The notes beneath the pieces were generated by a model. That model did no database searches. It was not told where the DNA came from and saw only the letters and a program-made list of their open reading frames with translations. The position numbers and the translations under genes are program-made. A stretch of 64,000 bases of DNA from Phycisphaerae bacterium. Lineage in GTDB: Bacteria; Planctomycetota; Phycisphaerae; UBA1845; UTPLA1. Position 1 is the first letter of the stretch. Every line of letters begins with the position of its first letter. The stretch lies in NCBI GenBank assembly GCA_035275405.1, contig DATEMU010000007.1:310001-374000 (forward strand). Reading direction: 5' to 3'. Shown in pieces: positions 16,356 to 24,953 of the stretch.

Positions 16356-18044
16356 TCAACGCGGCGAAGGGGCGCCGGGTTTCTTGTGCGGGTACGGTCG
16401 AATGTAGTACGAACCCCGTACCGGTTCGGGGTCTTCGGGCACAGGCGGGTAATAGACCTCGCGCGTCGTGGGGAGCGGCGTGGGACTCGTCTTGCGGTAG
16501 AGGCGCAGCTCGTATCGGGATTTTTCAGTGAGGCTGAGAATCCTCAACAACTCGTAATGAGAGTCGCGATCGAACTCCTCCGCGGGGAGGCGATGAAAGT
16601 CGCTCGGGCTGTAGATCGAATCCCAGATGAACACCGTGCCGACGGGCATCGAGGCCAGAAGCATGGCGCCCTTATGGGCCCGCGGGTTCTCCACCAGGTC
16701 GAGGAAATATGCGAACCATGGATCGGTCGCGAAGATCGGCGAATCGGCGAGGCCGCGCTCCCCCAGCCAATGGACGGCTTGCCGGGCGAGTTCCTGCGAG
16801 GGCCGCAATCGGAGCGGGCGCAAAATGGCCGCGCACTGAATGAGACAGGTGGCCATCAAAAGCCCGGCGATGATGGGCGAGGCATATCGATTGCCGCCCC
16901 GGCGGCCGAAGACGGCCCATGCGAGCAAGAGAAAGAGAATCGCAACGACGGTTCCGCGCATCAACCAGAGCGTATCTTCCCGCCATTCCTGACGCCGCTC
17001 AATTCGCTCGAGTTCGAACGCGATCAACCCCACCAGCCAGACGATCGCGAGGATCAGTGTCAACAAGTCGATCGGTCGGCGCTCCCGCAGGCGCGCGATG
17101 AGTTCGGCGACGCCTGCGACCGCGAGAATGGCGATGAACGGCGCAATGACGACCAGGAATCGCCCATAGCCGCCGCTCCCGTAGACGCCGAGGGCCTTGA
17201 TGGCGACTTGCGTAAGAAAAAAGGTCGCGGCGATGGCGGGGACCAGCCATGCTCTTCGGCGCAGCATGACGGCTGTGCCGACGATGGCCAGACCGGCGAT
17301 AGCCGGTGGGACGGCGTAGAGCGCGTCGGGGAGGTAGGACCAGAGGGCCTGCGGCGTGTACTGCGTCGAGCCGCGCGCCTGGAAAAAGATGCGCAGCGGC
17401 CAGGAGTCGAAGACGGCGTAATACGCGATGTTGTGCGCGACGGGCGCCCAGAGGGAGAGGACGAGCGCCGTGATGCGATCACGGCGGGCAGGGACGCCCG
17501 CCCCACTTCGAAATAGCGCCATGCACCAGACTGGCAGGAAGGCGGCGGTTTCGTGGCGCGTGACCAAGACGAGCGAGAAGACGGCCGAGGCGAATAGCGG
17601 CCGACCGCCCTGCAAGAGCGCGACGGCGGCGATGAGATACAGCGCTGCGAAGTTCTCGGTGAGCGTCGTAAAGCCAAGCAGAGTGGCGAGCGGCTGCAAA
17701 AAAAGAAAAACGACGACCAGCCATGCCGGACGAATTTCAAATCGGCGCGCGACATGGGCGGCCAGTAGCGCTGATGCGGTGGTGACGATGGCGGAAAGCA
17801 GGCGTGCCGCGTGCCAGCCGATCTCGCGGTCACCGATCCAGGCAACCGCGGCGAGTGGTAGTGTCAGCCCCGGACGTCCCCAGATGTGCAGCAGATAGGA
17901 GGGATACCAGCCCGCCCATCGAGCCATGAGGTAGTGGGTCAGATCGTCGTCGTGATAAACGCCGTTGGAGAGCAGGCCGAATACGACTATCAGCGAAAAA
18001 AAAGGAAACGAGACGAGGAGATTGAGACGCAGTGGCGAGGACAC
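16356..18044 (-). CDS. GT-C type membrane glycosyltransferase (PMT/ArnT-like)
   Basis: The 562-residue protein has about ten to twelve hydrophobic helices. An acidic motif (GVYHDDDLTHYL) follows the first helix, the DD/DE loop expected of GT-C enzymes that use lipid-linked sugar donors. A soluble C-terminal domain follows the helices. The acceptor and sugar are not assignable. Residues of about 180-187 (AGVPARRD) are encoded by a REP-like palindrome at 17483-17506 that sits in frame in a loop. The C-terminus (RPYPHKKPGAPSPR) is basic. It is transcribed with the TPR gene, possibly as a cell-surface glycosylation pair. Confidence 0.75.
   Translation of the reverse strand: MSSPLRLNLLVSFPFFSLIVVFGLLSNGVYHDDDLTHYLMARWAGWYPSYLLHIWGRPGLTLPLAAVAWIGDREIGWHAARLLSAIVTTASALLAAHVARRFEIRPAWLVVVFLFLQPLATLLGFTTLTENFAALYLIAAVALLQGGRPLFASAVFSLVLVTRHETAAFLPVWCMALFRSGAGVPARRDRITALVLSLWAPVAHNIAYYAVFDSWPLRIFFQARGSTQYTPQALWSYLPDALYAVPPAIAGLAIVGTAVMLRRRAWLVPAIAATFFLTQVAIKALGVYGSGGYGRFLVVIAPFIAILAVAGVAELIARLRERRPIDLLTLILAIVWLVGLIAFELERIERRQEWREDTLWLMRGTVVAILFLLLAWAVFGRRGGNRYASPIIAGLLMATCLIQCAAILRPLRLRPSQELARQAVHWLGERGLADSPIFATDPWFAYFLDLVENPRAHKGAMLLASMPVGTVFIWDSIYSPSDFHRLPAEEFDRDSHYELLRILSLTEKSRYELRLYRKTSPTPLPTTREVYYPPVPEDPEPVRGSYYIRPYPHKKPGAPSPR
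17483..17506. repeat. REP-like palindrome, GTGGGGCGGG type, inside a gene
   Basis: GGCGGGC-AGGGAC-GCCCGCC followed by CCAC. The same element recurs at 18064-18087 and 55294-55317. Here it is inside the glycosyltransferase reading frame and does not break it. Confidence 0.7.
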
Positions 18045-18063
18045 GCAGAGAAAGTTAACCGAT

Positions 18064-18087
18064 GGCGGGCAGGGACGCCCGCCCCAC
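18064..18087. repeat. REP-like palindrome, GTGGGGCGGG type
   Basis: Its 24 bp are identical to 17483-17506, located between the glycosyltransferase and NAD kinase genes. Its outer G overlaps the TAG stop of the NAD kinase gene. Confidence 0.75.
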
Positions 18088-18941
18088 TAAGTCAGGCCCT
18101 GGCCCCACTTGAGTTTCTGCACAAGCGTATCCCAGCCTTTACGCGCCGGGTTGCGCACCAGTTGGAAACTCTGCTTTGAGCGCGTGATGACCAGACGCGA
18201 ACCGCCGGGCAGTGCGCGGATGAACTGACCGTCCAGGACGAGCGCTGCGCCGGTGCTGGTCGCGCGGACCGTGATGCCCAGCTTGGCCTGCGGCCCGACG
18301 ACCACGGGCCGGTGCGTCAGCGAGTGCGGGCAGAGCGGCGTGAGAATGATCGCGTCCACGTCGGGCTGCACGATCGGCCCGCCGCACGACATATTATGCG
18401 CGGTCGAGCCGGTCGGCGTGGAGACGATGAGACCGTCGCTGATGATCGTCGTTACGGGGTCGCCATCGATATCGACGGCCAGGCCGACGGTGCGGAATGG
18501 CTGCGCGACGCGAATGACGCAGTCGTTGAGGGCGATGCCGTCATAGGGCTTGTCGCCTGCCGCGGCGTCGAGGCGAACGTCGAGCATCATGCGGCGGCTG
18601 ACGAGGTCGGGATCGCCGAGGATCCGGCCGAAATCGCGTTCCAACTCATCGACGGAAAAATCGGCGAGGTAGCCAAGCTTGCCGAGGTTGACCCCGACGA
18701 TCGGCACCTGGCGATGCTGCATGGCCTGACCGACGGCGAGGATCGTGCCATCGCCGCCGAGCGCCACGACATAATCCGGTTCGGCGGGATTGATGTTCTC
18801 CGGTTGGCATTGCAGGTCGGATCCGGCGAGCAGGCCGCGGGAGGAAAGCAGATCCGAGAGGCGGCGAAAGGGCTCGGGGACTTCAGACTTCTCTGCGTTG
18901 CCGATGAGAAAGACCCGCGGCTTGGTGTTGGCTGGGGGCAT
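18087..18941 (-). CDS. nadK: NAD kinase
   Basis: The 284-residue protein contains the family signatures VVALGGDGTIL, GVNLGKLGYLADFS, SDGLIVSTPTGSTAHNMSCGGP and a C-terminal LVLDGQ. It phosphorylates NAD to NADP in the cytoplasm. Length and motif order are typical. The stop codon TAG overlaps the REP-like element at 18064-18087. It is divergent from the pseudopilin operon. Confidence 0.93.
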   Translation of the reverse strand: MPPANTKPRVFLIGNAEKSEVPEPFRRLSDLLSSRGLLAGSDLQCQPENINPAEPDYVVALGGDGTILAVGQAMQHRQVPIVGVNLGKLGYLADFSVDELERDFGRILGDPDLVSRRMMLDVRLDAAAGDKPYDGIALNDCVIRVAQPFRTVGLAVDIDGDPVTTIISDGLIVSTPTGSTAHNMSCGGPIVQPDVDAIILTPLCPHSLTHRPVVVGPQAKLGITVRATSTGAALVLDGQFIRALPGGSRLVITRSKQSFQLVRNPARKGWDTLVQKLKWGQGLT

Positions 18942-19298
18942 GGAGGCCTTTTGTTGAACGGATCGAACGTGATTCGGTCGGCAGGCATTATAAGTGCGAA
19001 TCCCCGAAGGCCCTGCGTGGACCCAGCAAGACCCTCAAGGCGCTCCCGTCTCCGTTTGCTCTTACCTGAGCCGGGTCAAGGTCTTTGCAATACATAAACT
19101 ATTGTCAGTTAATGATTTATGGTATTCGTGCAGAAACTTCGCCTGGCCCGGATAACCAAAGGTGGGGCTGGGCGGACACCTTGCCTGCGCGAATAATTCG
19201 GCGGATTAGGACGACATCGACGGCTTGGAACGGCGGAGGGGGTCGAGCGACGACCCTGACGACGCCGCTTTTGCCGTCTGTTTGGATGGAGTGTCGCG
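18942..19298. other. Intergenic region, divergent promoters of nadK and the secretion operon
   Basis: This 357-bp non-coding gap has an AT-rich stretch at 19083-19122 that probably holds the promoter of the secretion operon. I cannot place clear -35 and -10 boxes. A GGAG precedes the gspF start. Confidence 0.5.
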
Positions 19299-20612
19299 AT
19301 GCCAAAATTTCAATACGAGGCGATGAACGCCGCCGGCCAGGAAGTCAAAGACGAGGTTGATGCGCCGAATTCGGAAGAGGCGATCGCCAAGATCCGCGGC
19401 CTCGGCTATTTCCCGACCAAGGTCCGGCAAAAGGGCGGCGCCAAGAAGGCGGCCCCGGCCGCGGCGACCGGCGCCAAGCGAAAAGGCGCGGGCGGCCTGG
19501 GCGGCGTCTCGACGAAGCAGCTTACGTCGTTCACGCGTCAACTCTCGACGCTCATGGATGCCGGCCTGCCGATTCTTCGATCGCTGCGCATCCTTGAGCA
19601 GCAGCAAAAACCGGGCGTACTTCGCGTCGCCCTGCGCCATGTCAGCGAGGATGTCGAAGGCGGCGCGACGCTTTCCGAGGCGATGGCCCGGCACCCCAAG
19701 GTCTTCGACCGCTTGTATTCGAACATGATCGCCGCGGGAGAGGCGGGCGGTGTGCTCGACGTTATCTTGCAGCGCCTGGCGGACTTCATGGAAAAAGCCC
19801 AGAAGCTCAAGCGCAAGGTCGTCGGTGCGATGATCTACCCCGTCTGCGTCATCAGCTTCGCCCTGCTCATCGTGTCCGGCATCATGTATTTCGTCGTGCC
19901 GAAGTTCAAGACGATCTTCGCCGACTTTGACACGGAGTTGCCCGGCATGACCGTGATGCTGCTCGGGCTTTCCGATTGGATGATCGGCACCACGACCGAC
20001 GCCCAGGGCAAAGAGGCGAGCATGCTGATCCCCGGCTGGGCGTTCATCATGTTCTCGCCAGTCGTCTTCATCGTCGCCTACAAGACGATTCGAAAATTCC
20101 AGGGCGGACGCATGTTCCTGGACATCGTCAAGCTGAAGATTCCGATTCTGGGCACGATCCTCAGTAAATCCGGCGTCGCCCGTTTCACTCGAACGCTGGG
20201 CACCCTTGTCGCCGCGGGCGTTCCCATTCTTGAAGCGCTCACGATTACGAAAGACACATCGGGCAACGAGGTGTACGCCAAGGCGCTCGGCAAAGTGCAT
20301 GACTCTATCCGCGAGGGCGAGTCCTTTGCCGCCCCGCTCAAGGCCACCAAAGTCGTGGACAACCTCGTCGTCAACATGGTGGACGTCGGTGAAGAGACCG
20401 GCGATCTGGACAAGATGCTTATCAAGGTCGCCGACAACTACGACGACGAGGTGGAGACGCTCGTCGCCGGTCTGGTCAGCCTGCTGGAGCCGGTAATGGT
20501 CATCGTGCTGGGCGGCATTGTCGGCTTCATCGTGATCTCGCTGTTCCTGCCGATGGTGAGTCTGGTCAACGCCTTGACGGGCGGCGGCGGCGACGCCGGC
20601 GGCATGGAGTAA
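19299..20612 (+). CDS. gspF: Type II secretion/type IV pilus inner-membrane protein, GspF/PilC family
   Basis: The 437-residue protein has the GspF N-terminus (MPKFQYEAMNAAGQEVKDEV), a flexible Lys/Ala-rich linker (residues ~49-65) and two T2SSF domains. The first is QLTSFTRQLSTLMDAGLPIL...LEQQQ, and the second is ARFTRTLGTLVAAGVPILEAL...VDVGEETG. Three membrane helices end in VMVIVLGGIVGFIVISLFLPM. It is the polytopic platform that couples the cytoplasmic ATPase to pseudopilus assembly. It opens an operon of pseudopilins. No ATPase (GspE) or secretin is in the window. Confidence 0.93.
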   Translation: MPKFQYEAMNAAGQEVKDEVDAPNSEEAIAKIRGLGYFPTKVRQKGGAKKAAPAAATGAKRKGAGGLGGVSTKQLTSFTRQLSTLMDAGLPILRSLRILEQQQKPGVLRVALRHVSEDVEGGATLSEAMARHPKVFDRLYSNMIAAGEAGGVLDVILQRLADFMEKAQKLKRKVVGAMIYPVCVISFALLIVSGIMYFVVPKFKTIFADFDTELPGMTVMLLGLSDWMIGTTTDAQGKEASMLIPGWAFIMFSPVVFIVAYKTIRKFQGGRMFLDIVKLKIPILGTILSKSGVARFTRTLGTLVAAGVPILEALTITKDTSGNEVYAKALGKVHDSIREGESFAAPLKATKVVDNLVVNMVDVGEETGDLDKMLIKVADNYDDEVETLVAGLVSLLEPVMVIVLGGIVGFIVISLFLPMVSLVNALTGGGGDAGGME

Positions 20613-20646
20613 GTCCTTTTCGTCGGCGGCGACGACAGGTGCGAAG

Positions 20647-21501
20647 ATGGCCATGACCCAGGGTCATTTCAGATTGACAGCGCGCCGATCGGCATGGACG
20701 CTCATTGAGCTGCTGGCCGCGATCGGGATCTTCACCATCCTGTTCGGGGCACTGCTCTTCGGCGGCCGGGCGGTCCGCAACGCCCGCAACGGCGCGACGG
20801 CCACGCAGCAGCTTGCGCTGTTGGGGGCGGCGATCAATCAGTATGCGAGCTTCTGGCCGAAGTGGCAGGTCGGATCGGTCGTTGTTGCGGAGAAGGGCTG
20901 GCCGGATGCCATCCCTGGGCGCGTATTCGGTTCCTGCCCGGACAATATTGGTGATTTCGAGGAGATCGCCAGTTTCAACGATACGTTGGTATTGCCGGTC
21001 AATTGGCTGGACGTGAACAACCATGTGCTCAATGCCAATACCTGTCTCGCGTATCAGCTGATGTCGACATCGGGCAAGGGCCCATTTCTTGGCGATCGCG
21101 CTGGGGCGAATCTTCGCGACGGGGCGGAATTTTCCGGCGGCACGCGTGTGATGTATCCCGGCTTTGATAACACTTGTGTCCCCGGCGGGGGCGGCGCGGC
21201 CCGGGCGGCGGAAGTCTGTGCGGATCCATGGGGGACGCCGCTGCGTTATTTCTGGGTCTATCGCGATCCGAACGCCTATCGCGGGTATTTGCCGGTCGAC
21301 GTTGCCCCAATTGCGGCCGACTTCGGCGACAACGGGGCCTTCGACGCCGATCCCTCAGGGGGGAGCTATATACCGAAGATAGCGATCGGATTTGTTCTGG
21401 AATCCGCCGGTCATGACAAGAAATTCGGCAACGTGTGGAAGGTGAATCCGAGCGCGACTGAGATCGAGGACGCCGAGGACAACATGGTGACTTCACCGTG
21501 A
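20647..21501 (+). CDS. Pseudopilin-like protein (type II secretion)
   Basis: The 284-residue protein has a prepilin signature near residue 15: basic leader ARRSAWTLIELLAAIGIFTIL, with the conserved Glu at +5 in the hydrophobic helix. It is processed by prepilin peptidase and assembled into the pseudopilus. The C-terminal part is mixed and has several Cys (CPDN, CLAY, CVPG, CADP), possibly disulfide-bonded outside the cell. ATG 20653 is an alternative start. It overlaps the next gene by 4 bp. Confidence 0.8.
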   Translation: MAMTQGHFRLTARRSAWTLIELLAAIGIFTILFGALLFGGRAVRNARNGATATQQLALLGAAINQYASFWPKWQVGSVVVAEKGWPDAIPGRVFGSCPDNIGDFEEIASFNDTLVLPVNWLDVNNHVLNANTCLAYQLMSTSGKGPFLGDRAGANLRDGAEFSGGTRVMYPGFDNTCVPGGGGAARAAEVCADPWGTPLRYFWVYRDPNAYRGYLPVDVAPIAADFGDNGAFDADPSGGSYIPKIAIGFVLESAGHDKKFGNVWKVNPSATEIEDAEDNMVTSP

Positions 21502-22460
21502 GTGATGCAATGAAGGCTGTGCTGCTCAGTTCTACCCCTCACTCCGACCCTCTCCCCAATGGGGACAGGGAGACGTGGCGGCGCGCCTTTACCCTCATCG
21601 AAATGCTCGTCTCCGTCGCCATCATCTCCGTGCTGGTGACGATCAGCGCTCTGGCTTTTCGCAAGATCGCCGAGAGTAACCTGCTGGCGCAGTCCAAGAA
21701 CGCCGTGCTCACCTATGCAAAGATCGCCCGCGGCTACGCCGTCGCCAATCACGTGGAAACGATGATGGTGGTCAATCCGTTCAACGGCCGCTTCGAGATC
21801 TGGCACGCCAATCCCGCGCCGCTCGGCGGTGCGTGGGACCCGCTGTCCGAGGTGCCGCTGACGGATGGTTACGCGTACGCGCCGGTGCTCGATTCTGGCG
21901 CGCGGTTGCCAACGGATGCCCGTGGCCGGCCGCTCGCCGCGGTCCACCCGATTGACTACGACGCCGTGCCGCCGCCGCCGGCACCGCCGACGCCGACGCG
22001 GCCACAGGGCGCTGACGCCGCCGAGCGCAACATCGACAACTTTACCTGGGCCGCCTTCTGCTTTGACAAGAACGGCGAACTCGTCACGCGCACCCGGCGC
22101 ATCGCCACGCGGACGTACACGCGCCGCGACGGGACGGCGCGGCCGCTGCCCAACTCCGCCGGCGGGCGTAACCGCCTCATCGACGAATCGCCAGACCTGT
22201 CGGTGTTGACCAATCCTCCGGGATTGATGGTTACCAACGGCGCCGACGGCGACACCGCCATCACCTCCGCCCGCGGATTCGTCATCTCCGACGCTGCGAA
22301 GATGCACCAGGTGCTGGGCAGCGCGGTGATCGTCGACCCCTCCGTGCTGGTGACCGAGTGGCTGCTCAAGACGCGCCCCAGCCAACCCTACGCGGGCTTC
22401 GCCGACACGGTGGTCCTCAATCGATTCTCCGGTCACGAACTGGCCAGGAAGGGGTCCTGA
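21498..22460 (+). CDS. Pseudopilin-like protein with repeat-derived leader
   Basis: The 320-residue protein carries RAFTLIEMLVSVAIISVLVT, a prepilin cleavage site and helix. The ~29 residues before it are unusually long and are encoded partly by a CCCTCACTCC...CCCTCTCCCC repeat (SSTPHSDPLPNGDRE, about 21534-21575). The start is GTG 21498, overlapping the TGA of the previous gene; ATG 21510 is also possible. The mature domain has a Pro-rich stretch (PPPPAPPTPT) and is likely extracytoplasmic. Confidence 0.8.
   Translation: MSDAMKAVLLSSTPHSDPLPNGDRETWRRAFTLIEMLVSVAIISVLVTISALAFRKIAESNLLAQSKNAVLTYAKIARGYAVANHVETMMVVNPFNGRFEIWHANPAPLGGAWDPLSEVPLTDGYAYAPVLDSGARLPTDARGRPLAAVHPIDYDAVPPPPAPPTPTRPQGADAAERNIDNFTWAAFCFDKNGELVTRTRRIATRTYTRRDGTARPLPNSAGGRNRLIDESPDLSVLTNPPGLMVTNGADGDTAITSARGFVISDAAKMHQVLGSAVIVDPSVLVTEWLLKTRPSQPYAGFADTVVLNRFSGHELARKGS
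21534..21575. repeat. CCCTCACTCC/CCCTCTCCCC repeat inside a prepilin leader
   Basis: It is related to the 37-bp repeats at 11186 and 11603 (CCCTCACYCC...CCCTCTCCC...). It lies in frame in the leader of the preceding entry. Confidence 0.6.
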
Positions 22461-22461
22461 C

Positions 22462-23559
22462 ATGACGCGCATTCATCACAATTTGCGCGTCGTGTGGCAC
22501 GGTCTCGCCCCAGGCGAGGCCGTGGCTCAAGCTTCGACCACGGCCTGCCCCGAAGCGGGTCAGACCGTGCCACCCCGCAGACGACCTCGCGGCTTTTCGC
22601 TGCTGGAGACGACGATCGCCGTGGGCATCCTCGGCGTCGGGCTGATCATGGTCGCGGCGGTCTTTCCCGCCGCGCTGACGCAGCATCGCATGAGCGTGGA
22701 GCAGGCCCGGGCGGCGGAACTGGTTTCGAAGGCGGAGGCGCTGCTGAACAGCCGCTTCCAACGGACGTCGCTATGGGTCGATCCCGGTGTTTCGTCAGTA
22801 CCCGGCTTGGATTCGCCGTGGTATCTGCTCCCGACGGTGAACATGAACGCAGTCACGGGCGTGTGGGATCCCATGGTGGGGTATGCCGATGCCATCAACG
22901 GAGTCACCGGCTCCGATCCGATCAACAACCCGCTGAATCCGTTGGTGCTCTTCCCTCCCGATATCCTCAGCGATCGAATTGCGCCGGCCACAGATAGCGA
23001 TCTCATGACCGCGCCGAATCGGGCGGTATGGTACGGTTTCTATCGCCGTGAGGCCGCGGGGACGACGACATTTGCCACGGCGATCTGCAAACAGCGGCGG
23101 AACCAGCTTTTTGTCGAACAGGATCTCACCGTCGGTGCACCGTTCGCCAATCCGGCATACGCGGCTAATCGTCGCCGGTTGCCCGTCCCTTGGCGCGTCT
23201 CCGTCGGTTATGTCGGTGGGAATATTCTTTCCAATGCTTCCGCGCCTCCGCTCCTGGGCGGGACGCTGGGACTGGCCCGGCTCGCGCCTGTCGGTACCAA
23301 AATCATGCTCAGCGGCGGCAGCTATGCCGACGGCGCAAGCCCCGCCATTGTCCCCGCGGGGACGATCCTGACCGTTTCGGACTCTATCGACGACTTTACC
23401 GTCGAAGTCGTCGGCGATCGCGCCGGTCTGCCGCTTTACGACACAGCCCCGGCGGGGCCTCCGAACTTCACGTTCGACGTCTGGGTCTTTCCGCCGAGCG
23501 TCGAGAACGGTGACTGGGGCAGGGAATCTCCGCTGCTGGATTGGAAGGTGCTGCAATGA
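22462..23559 (+). CDS. Pseudopilin-like protein with repeat-derived leader
   Basis: This 365-residue protein has the prepilin signature RGFSLLETTIAVGILGVGLIM at about residue 43. Its leader is very long, and residues ~11-38 (VVWHGLAPGEAVAQASTTAC) come from an inverted repeat TGGCACGGTCT ... AGACCGTGCCACC at about 22495-22575. The mature domain is long, with Tyr/Asp-rich beta stretches. It follows the previous gene by 1 bp and overlaps the next by 4 bp. Confidence 0.78.
   Translation: MTRIHHNLRVVWHGLAPGEAVAQASTTACPEAGQTVPPRRRPRGFSLLETTIAVGILGVGLIMVAAVFPAALTQHRMSVEQARAAELVSKAEALLNSRFQRTSLWVDPGVSSVPGLDSPWYLLPTVNMNAVTGVWDPMVGYADAINGVTGSDPINNPLNPLVLFPPDILSDRIAPATDSDLMTAPNRAVWYGFYRREAAGTTTFATAICKQRRNQLFVEQDLTVGAPFANPAYAANRRRLPVPWRVSVGYVGGNILSNASAPPLLGGTLGLARLAPVGTKIMLSGGSYADGASPAIVPAGTILTVSDSIDDFTVEVVGDRAGLPLYDTAPAGPPNFTFDVWVFPPSVENGDWGRESPLLDWKVLQ
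22495..22575. repeat. TGGCACGGTCT inverted repeat inside a prepilin leader
   Basis: The left arm TGGCACGGTCT is near 22497 and its inverse (AGACCGTGCCACC) near 22563; the middle is GC-rich. A related half-copy is at 29143-29175. Confidence 0.6.
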
Positions 23560-24953
23560 TCGAGCGCTGGGCAATTCAGCCTGTTGGCGATCGGGCCCGA
23601 GCCTTCACCATCGTCGAACTCATCGTCTCGATGGGCATCCTGACCGCCACGATGATCGCCGTCGCGACGGTGTTCAGCATCAGCTCCGATGCCGCCGGTC
23701 GCACCGAGGCGCACGCGGAAGTCCTCGAAGCATCGGCTGCGTTTCAGCAGACCGTCGCCGACGAGTTGTCGCGGATCGTTCCGGACGGCCTCTTAATCAT
23801 CGAGAGTCCGCCGCCGACGCTGGTCCGCGCGGAGGTGTCCGAAGGTCCACGGGTGTTCCGCCTGCGCCACGATCGGCTCGTCTTCATTTCTTCGAAGGGG
23901 ACGGAGGGCGCGTACCAATCGTTCACCGACCCGACGCGGGCCAGGCCGGATCTGACGGACGCGGAGACACGCCGAACACCCGCGAGCAGTCCCGAAGCGC
24001 TCATCTATTACGGCCCGGGCATCCCCGTCGCCGGCAACGGCACGGCGGCGGGAATCCGCACGCCGTTCGATGACCCGGCGATCCTGACGGCGTCGGAGTG
24101 GATGTTCGCGCATCGGGCGATCCTTCTGATGGTCGAGGACCCGGGCGTGGCGGGCTGGGTTCCGGCGACAAAGGCCGACTTCGACGCCGGACTGTTGATG
24201 CCGAATACGACGGGCATGTTCGAAGCGCGGATGGATGCGATTGTGACCGGCATGAATCCGGTCGCGGCGCTGGGCAACTGGCTCGATGTGGTCTGGACGA
24301 ACCTGGCCGCGCCGCCGGTGCAACTGTCAGACCTATGGCAGCCGAATCTGACGCCGATCACGACGAGCCTGGTTGATCCGGCGGATGCGGACTATTTCAC
24401 GCGATCGGGTTTCACGTTCCAGCCGCGGATGGTGGATTTTCGCATCGAGTGGACGGACGGAGGAAGCGTTGACCTGCTTGGACCGGACGATTTGCCGGGC
24501 ACGGGCGACGAGGACCTTCGCACGCGCTGGTTCGGCCTGGTACCCGATCGAGATGAACTGCCCGATTTGAACTCTCTAAACTCGATGAGGTATCTAGCGC
24601 AAATGCGTGGAAGGCCGGGCGCAACAAATCACGCCAACCCCAATCCTAGTAACATTGACAATCCTAATCCATCACCTGGAATCTGGGACTCCATTGAGTG
24701 GTCTCAATCCGGCATCACGGCCGACCCCGGGGCGCACTATCGCGCCGTGTGGCGGAGAGGCACGTGGCAGTTCCGGCCCAAGGCCCTGCGGTTCACGTAT
24801 CGCATCTACGACGCGACGCGGCGGCTGAAGCAGCCGACGTCCGTTGATTTCGACGAAGACGGCACGGCCGATCCCGATCCGGCGAACCCTACCAGTCCGT
24901 TTATCGTGACGCGGTATGGGCAGGAATTCTCAATTGTGGTGCCAGTGCCATGA
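23556..24953 (+). CDS. Pseudopilin-like protein (GspJ-type length)
   Basis: The 465-residue protein has a prepilin helix RAFTIVELIVSMGILTATMIAVATVF at about residue 16. An upstream ATG at 23541 exists, but ATG 23556 overlaps the previous stop and has GGAAGG 7 bp ahead. The rest is mostly beta-rich with repeated Asp-rich turns, probably exported and part of the pseudopilus tip (inference from order: F, pilins, J, K). Its TGA stop is the first part of the GAATAGCG repeat that begins the next gene. Confidence 0.75.
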   Translation: MIERWAIQPVGDRARAFTIVELIVSMGILTATMIAVATVFSISSDAAGRTEAHAEVLEASAAFQQTVADELSRIVPDGLLIIESPPPTLVRAEVSEGPRVFRLRHDRLVFISSKGTEGAYQSFTDPTRARPDLTDAETRRTPASSPEALIYYGPGIPVAGNGTAAGIRTPFDDPAILTASEWMFAHRAILLMVEDPGVAGWVPATKADFDAGLLMPNTTGMFEARMDAIVTGMNPVAALGNWLDVVWTNLAAPPVQLSDLWQPNLTPITTSLVDPADADYFTRSGFTFQPRMVDFRIEWTDGGSVDLLGPDDLPGTGDEDLRTRWFGLVPDRDELPDLNSLNSMRYLAQMRGRPGATNHANPNPSNIDNPNPSPGIWDSIEWSQSGITADPGAHYRAVWRRGTWQFRPKALRFTYRIYDATRRLKQPTSVDFDEDGTADPDPANPTSPFIVTRYGQEFSIVVPVP

